This document shows, piece after piece, positions 28,529 to 31,161 of a stretch of 31,161 nucleotides of DNA. The notes below the pieces were generated by a model. That model had not been told where the DNA came from, did not search any database, and saw only the letters and a list, made by a program, of their open reading frames with translations. The position numbers and the translations under genes were made by a program. The DNA comes from Chara braunii (Eukaryota > Streptophyta > Charophyceae > Charales > Characeae), in contig BFEA01000824.1 in assembly GCA_003427395.1 (NCBI GenBank), forward strand, positions 519,153 to 550,313. Direction: 5' to 3'. Position 1 is the first letter of the stretch; every line of letters starts with the position of its first letter.

Positions 28529-29596
28529 GCCCCTGTCGCGTAGCTAATTCGTCTGTGTCCAGCACCCATTTTGACAGTAGCAGGCACTTGCGCGGGTGAA
28601 TCGTTGCTAGCTGTTGGCTCTAGGCCCATGTCCTCTGAAACCAGCGCATCTGTCCTAGCGCAACTGTCCTGGCCTCCGCCTCCCTGATCATATGTCTTCC
28701 TTCGCCACTCCACCTGGATCGCTTGTCTCAGTCCGTGTTTGAACCTGAGTTTGATTTCTTGGTTTGAAAACGGACGGTCTCTTTCGGAATCTCGACCTGT
28801 TTCTTTCAGACCAGATGATCTCACAGATGCCCCCCCTGACCGCATGCGCAATGAAACGCCATCCCCGGTGACCTGCTTCGTTCAGAGGAAGAAACCCGAG
28901 CGGTATCAACTTCTCGTCCCAGGTAGCTCTCTGCCTGCCAGTGTCCCTCCAATCGTGCACCCACCAGTTCCATATCCTCTCGGATGCTGGCCATTCCCAC
29001 CAGAGGTGGCGGGTACGCTCGAACGGCCATCTGCACCTGGTATGGACTCAAACGGCCATCTGCACCTGGTACAGACTCGAACGGCCATCTGCATCTGGTA
29101 CAACCCAAATTAACCTCCATGCCTTTGCTGAGCAGCCACACCGCCGACGGTGTCACCATCCGCGAGAGGAGCCAGAGGATGCTTACTCATTTGCCGTTCG
29201 GGAGGGAGATCAGATCCTCCCACAGCCTCTCGAATTCTGGTCCCACAGCCTCTCGAATTCTGCTTCTGCATTCAACAACTCTTCTCCCCAGAGAGTCAGA
29301 GACCACTTGCCAGCGTGCAGTGGTTATCCGTGCTGGCTGTCTCTGATCACTGATCAAGCTCATCGATAGCCCAGATTGTTGGTAGCCCAGAGCTACTGAA
29401 TAGTCCAGCAGTCTGGGGTTGGGCTGCTCTGCTCTGCCCTGCCTCCATGGTGGTCCAACCCCATGGCAGGGGGTCAATCTTAAGCTGGCAGAGGGGGGCC
29501 CTGCCAATCGAGGGCAGCACCCGCGACACCGGTGTTGCCTTTTGCTTTTCGTTTCTACGACACGAACTTGAGCCGGGTTGTCCCGTTGCATGATGG
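28529..29596 (-). pseudogene. LINE C ORF2 C-terminus, frameshifted, with tripled zinc-finger segment
   Basis: The block LPNGK, stop, VSILWLLSRMVTPSAVWLLS, CTRCRWPFES matches copy B's PNGKQVSILWLLSLLVTPSIVWLLS and CARCRWPFES. It is followed in another frame by TRHLWWEWPASERIWNWW and then WDEKLIPLGFLP, FIAHAVRGGICEIIW and RNRSRFRKR, which match B's C-terminus. The last zinc-binding Cys of B (WWDCP) is Trp here (WWEWP). Three tandem 29-base copies within the zinc-finger code shift the frame. The protein is dead. Confidence 0.8.
29022..29105 (+). repeat. 29-bp tandem repeat, three copies, inside LINE C zinc-finger code
   Basis: AACGGCCATCTGCACCTGGT and nine more bases repeat at 29022, 29051 and 29080. 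On the minus strand each unit codes for part of the CTRCRWPFES segment. Because 29 is not a multiple of three, the copies are read in different frames. Confidence 0.9.
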
Positions 29597-29600
29597 TCTC

Positions 29601-30464
29601 CTCTCCTATCCAAGCCAGCGTGTTAAATGGACCGGAACAGGGCCATCTTTCTACTCTGCGGAATCCACTGAGGAGAACTTCCTTCGCTTTCCAATGACGT
29701 TCGCCTCAGGGTCACATGGAAAGTCTTTGCGATGACATACTGACTACGGCGCTACGCCCTAGTTACAGTTACCCCCCCCCCCCCCCCCCCCCCCCTAAGG
29801 AAAGACTTCACTGTCCTCTGGAGGCAGACACCATCATCACCACCTACCACCTTCTCCTCTTTCTTCTTCTTCCTATGGGCAAAGGTCACAAACCCAGTTA
29901 TGGCTTGTACCGCTTGGTCCACGGCCAAGCAACATTGGCTTTCCACATTACAATCTGACCGAGACCTCGTCCATATGGACACGTGTAGTCGGTGGCATGC
30001 CTAATTATTGCGGGCATCAATGACCGAACGGAGACTGAAGTTGGTTAAGGCCCAGAAAGCTAAAAATAACTTACGAAGGTTCTGCGATTGCTAGGGTCAA
30101 GACCTTTGCTTCTTGTCCTTTTCTCTTTTTTTCCTTTTCCCTGTGTTTTTTTTTCCCTGTGTTACAAGAAGTTAAGGGTCAGGACTTCTGCTGCTGGTTA
30201 ACAAGGGATGAGCCGGGGATCCCTGGATTGCGCGGTTGCTCATTTGCAGCGCTGTGCTTCTTTGCTTGGATTTGCTTCTGTTTCATTTCATCCACCTGTT
30301 ATAATTCCCGCGGGGTAGAGGTGACGGCAATGCTGCATTCTCATTCGCCTGCAGCCACTTCGTGATGTGTCGGCCTCACGCTGCGTGTGCCCAGGGCGCA
30401 ACCACCTGCGTCCTGGGATCAACTGTGTTACATGCTGCGCCTGCAACAGGCTGCACAGGCCATT
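29601..30464. other. No gene recognised; 24-base C-run at 29772-29795
   Basis: Unique-looking sequence with a homopolymer C-run, T-rich tracts at 30119-30160 and no recognisable domain on either strand. Confidence 0.5.
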
Positions 30465-30623
30465 TTCAGGCCGGTGTCGCAAGGGCCTACAGGCCCTGTG
30501 TCGTTTCAGCCTGAAAGCCTGAAAACAAGGGCCTACAGGCCCTGTGCCGTTTCAGCCTAAACACAGGGCCTTCCCGGCCCTGAGTCTTTTCAGCCTGAAA
30601 CGGAGGGCCATTTTCAGGCCCTC
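30465..30623. repeat. Array of GGGCC hairpins alternating with TTTCAGCCTGAAA palindromes
   Basis: Four strong 7-bp hairpins occur in a row: AGGGCCT/AGGCCCT at 30482-30497 and 30528-30543, CAGGGCC/GGCCCTG at 30564-30582, and GAGGGCC/GGCCCTC at 30603-30623. Loops are AC, AC, TTCCC and ATTTTCA. Between them stand copies of TTTCAGCCTGAAA (30504-30516, a decayed one near 30550, and 30588-30600), also palindromic. The outermost pair of the third and fourth stems switches C-G to G-C. Function unknown. Confidence 0.8.
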
Positions 30624-31085
30624 ATAAGATCGACCTGCCCTGAAACTCAGGCACCAGACCAGGGTTTTAGCACAGGCCATTTTGGGCCTCTTTTCAATAC
30701 AACCCTTGGTTGAGCTTCAACGCCAGGGTCTGGCACGTTTTGGCATTGGCAAGAGCAGCCTCCTGGACGGGCCAGCACTATATAGGACTGGCCCGCCCTG
30801 CAGGCTGCAAGGGTGTCATAGGTACTTCCCAGGCACTTCATGTGCAGTTCAGGAGGCAGGAGGTAGTCTTCAGGATTCGGCGGCAGCACTCTGGAGGAGC
30901 GCTGCAGTAGTAGTAGTAACGTTAGCAGTAGTCTTTAGCGCTGGGCGCTAGTAGGAGCTAGAGTAGTACTGGAGAGAGAGAGAGATTGGGCAGACGCCAG
31001 GGATACTTACCTGCAGCGCCATAGCTCCACCTTCGTCTTCGAGGTACCTGCAGCACAGCGCCATCTTCACAGGTTAGTACCTGGC

Positions 31086-31088
<3 letters not shown>
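30624..31088. other. No gene recognised
   Basis: Contains further GGCC and CAGG words (for example AGGCCATTTTGGGCCT at about 30675) that look like decayed hairpins of the preceding array, and GTAGTAGTAG near 30908. Confidence 0.45.

Positions 31089-31161
<73 letters not shown>
31089..31161 (+). repeat. GT then GA compound microsatellite, running off the window
   Basis: About 25 GT units (31089-31138) pass directly into a GA run that reaches the last base shown. Confidence 0.95.

Larger units (their letters stand above)
27899..29600 (-). mobile_element. LINE copy C: 5'-truncated 3' portion with A-tail
   Basis: The plus-strand T-run at 27899-27926 is the A-tail of a minus-strand LINE. Its 3' untranslated part (27927-28500) resembles that of copy B beside the tail and holds an 84-bp tandem duplication. 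The C-terminal part of ORF2 follows upstream. No endonuclease or reverse-transcriptase core is visible, as expected from 5' truncation during insertion. The left end of the homology is not sharp and lies near 29600. Confidence 0.8.

Overview
This window looks like intergenic, transposon-packed nuclear DNA from a eukaryote, most likely a green plant or streptophyte alga. A charophyte such as Chara is my best guess from the LINE proteins, the abundant GA/CT repeats and plant-like U6 snRNA words, but nothing in the window proves the species. There is no recognisable intact host protein gene. Long open frames are either decayed retrotransposon proteins or by-products of low-complexity DNA. Runs of N at about 8549, 22623-22794 and 26822 mark assembly uncertainty inside microsatellites.

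Layout. 1-360: five spaced hairpins with an almost invariant loop and changing, complementary stems. 361-6286: no gene found, a few small hairpins. 6287-7334 (-): broken ORF1 of a LINE (copy A). 8060-11988: a nest of foldback elements, a non-autonomous transposon family with TTAA ends (copies at 8445, 9983-10162, 11037-11886 and 11883 onward), a LINE zinc-finger fragment on the plus strand, and one or two tRNA-derived SINE heads. 11991 to about 20870 (-): a nearly full-length but dead LINE (copy B), with a poly-A tail, ORF2 (endonuclease, reverse transcriptase, zinc knuckle), ORF1 and duplicated 5' leader units. An 861-bp palindrome-rich element sits inside that leader. 20874-23361: no gene, microsatellites. 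23362-25781: seven copies or fragments of one roughly 105-120 bp hairpin transposon family. 25988-26988: two U6 snRNA-like sequences sharing the same unusual insertions. 27247-27650: duplicated hairpin units and a 12-bp minisatellite. 27899 to about 29600 (-): the 3' part of a third LINE (copy C). 30465-30623: an array of GGGCC hairpins. 31089-31161: GT/GA microsatellite.

How it fits together. LINE copies A, B and C are all on the minus strand and belong to one family or closely related families. B and C end in similar 3' sequence next to an A-tail, and A and B share ORF1 including a CCHC zinc knuckle. The other families are short and non-coding, so they would depend on enzymes supplied from elsewhere. 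The dominant theme is foldback DNA: at least nine unrelated sequence families here are built as inverted repeats, several with compensating changes in their stems. The most novel signals are the hairpin array at 22-354, the palindromic satellite at 19787-20647, the hairpin family at 23362-25781 and the paired U6 variants.
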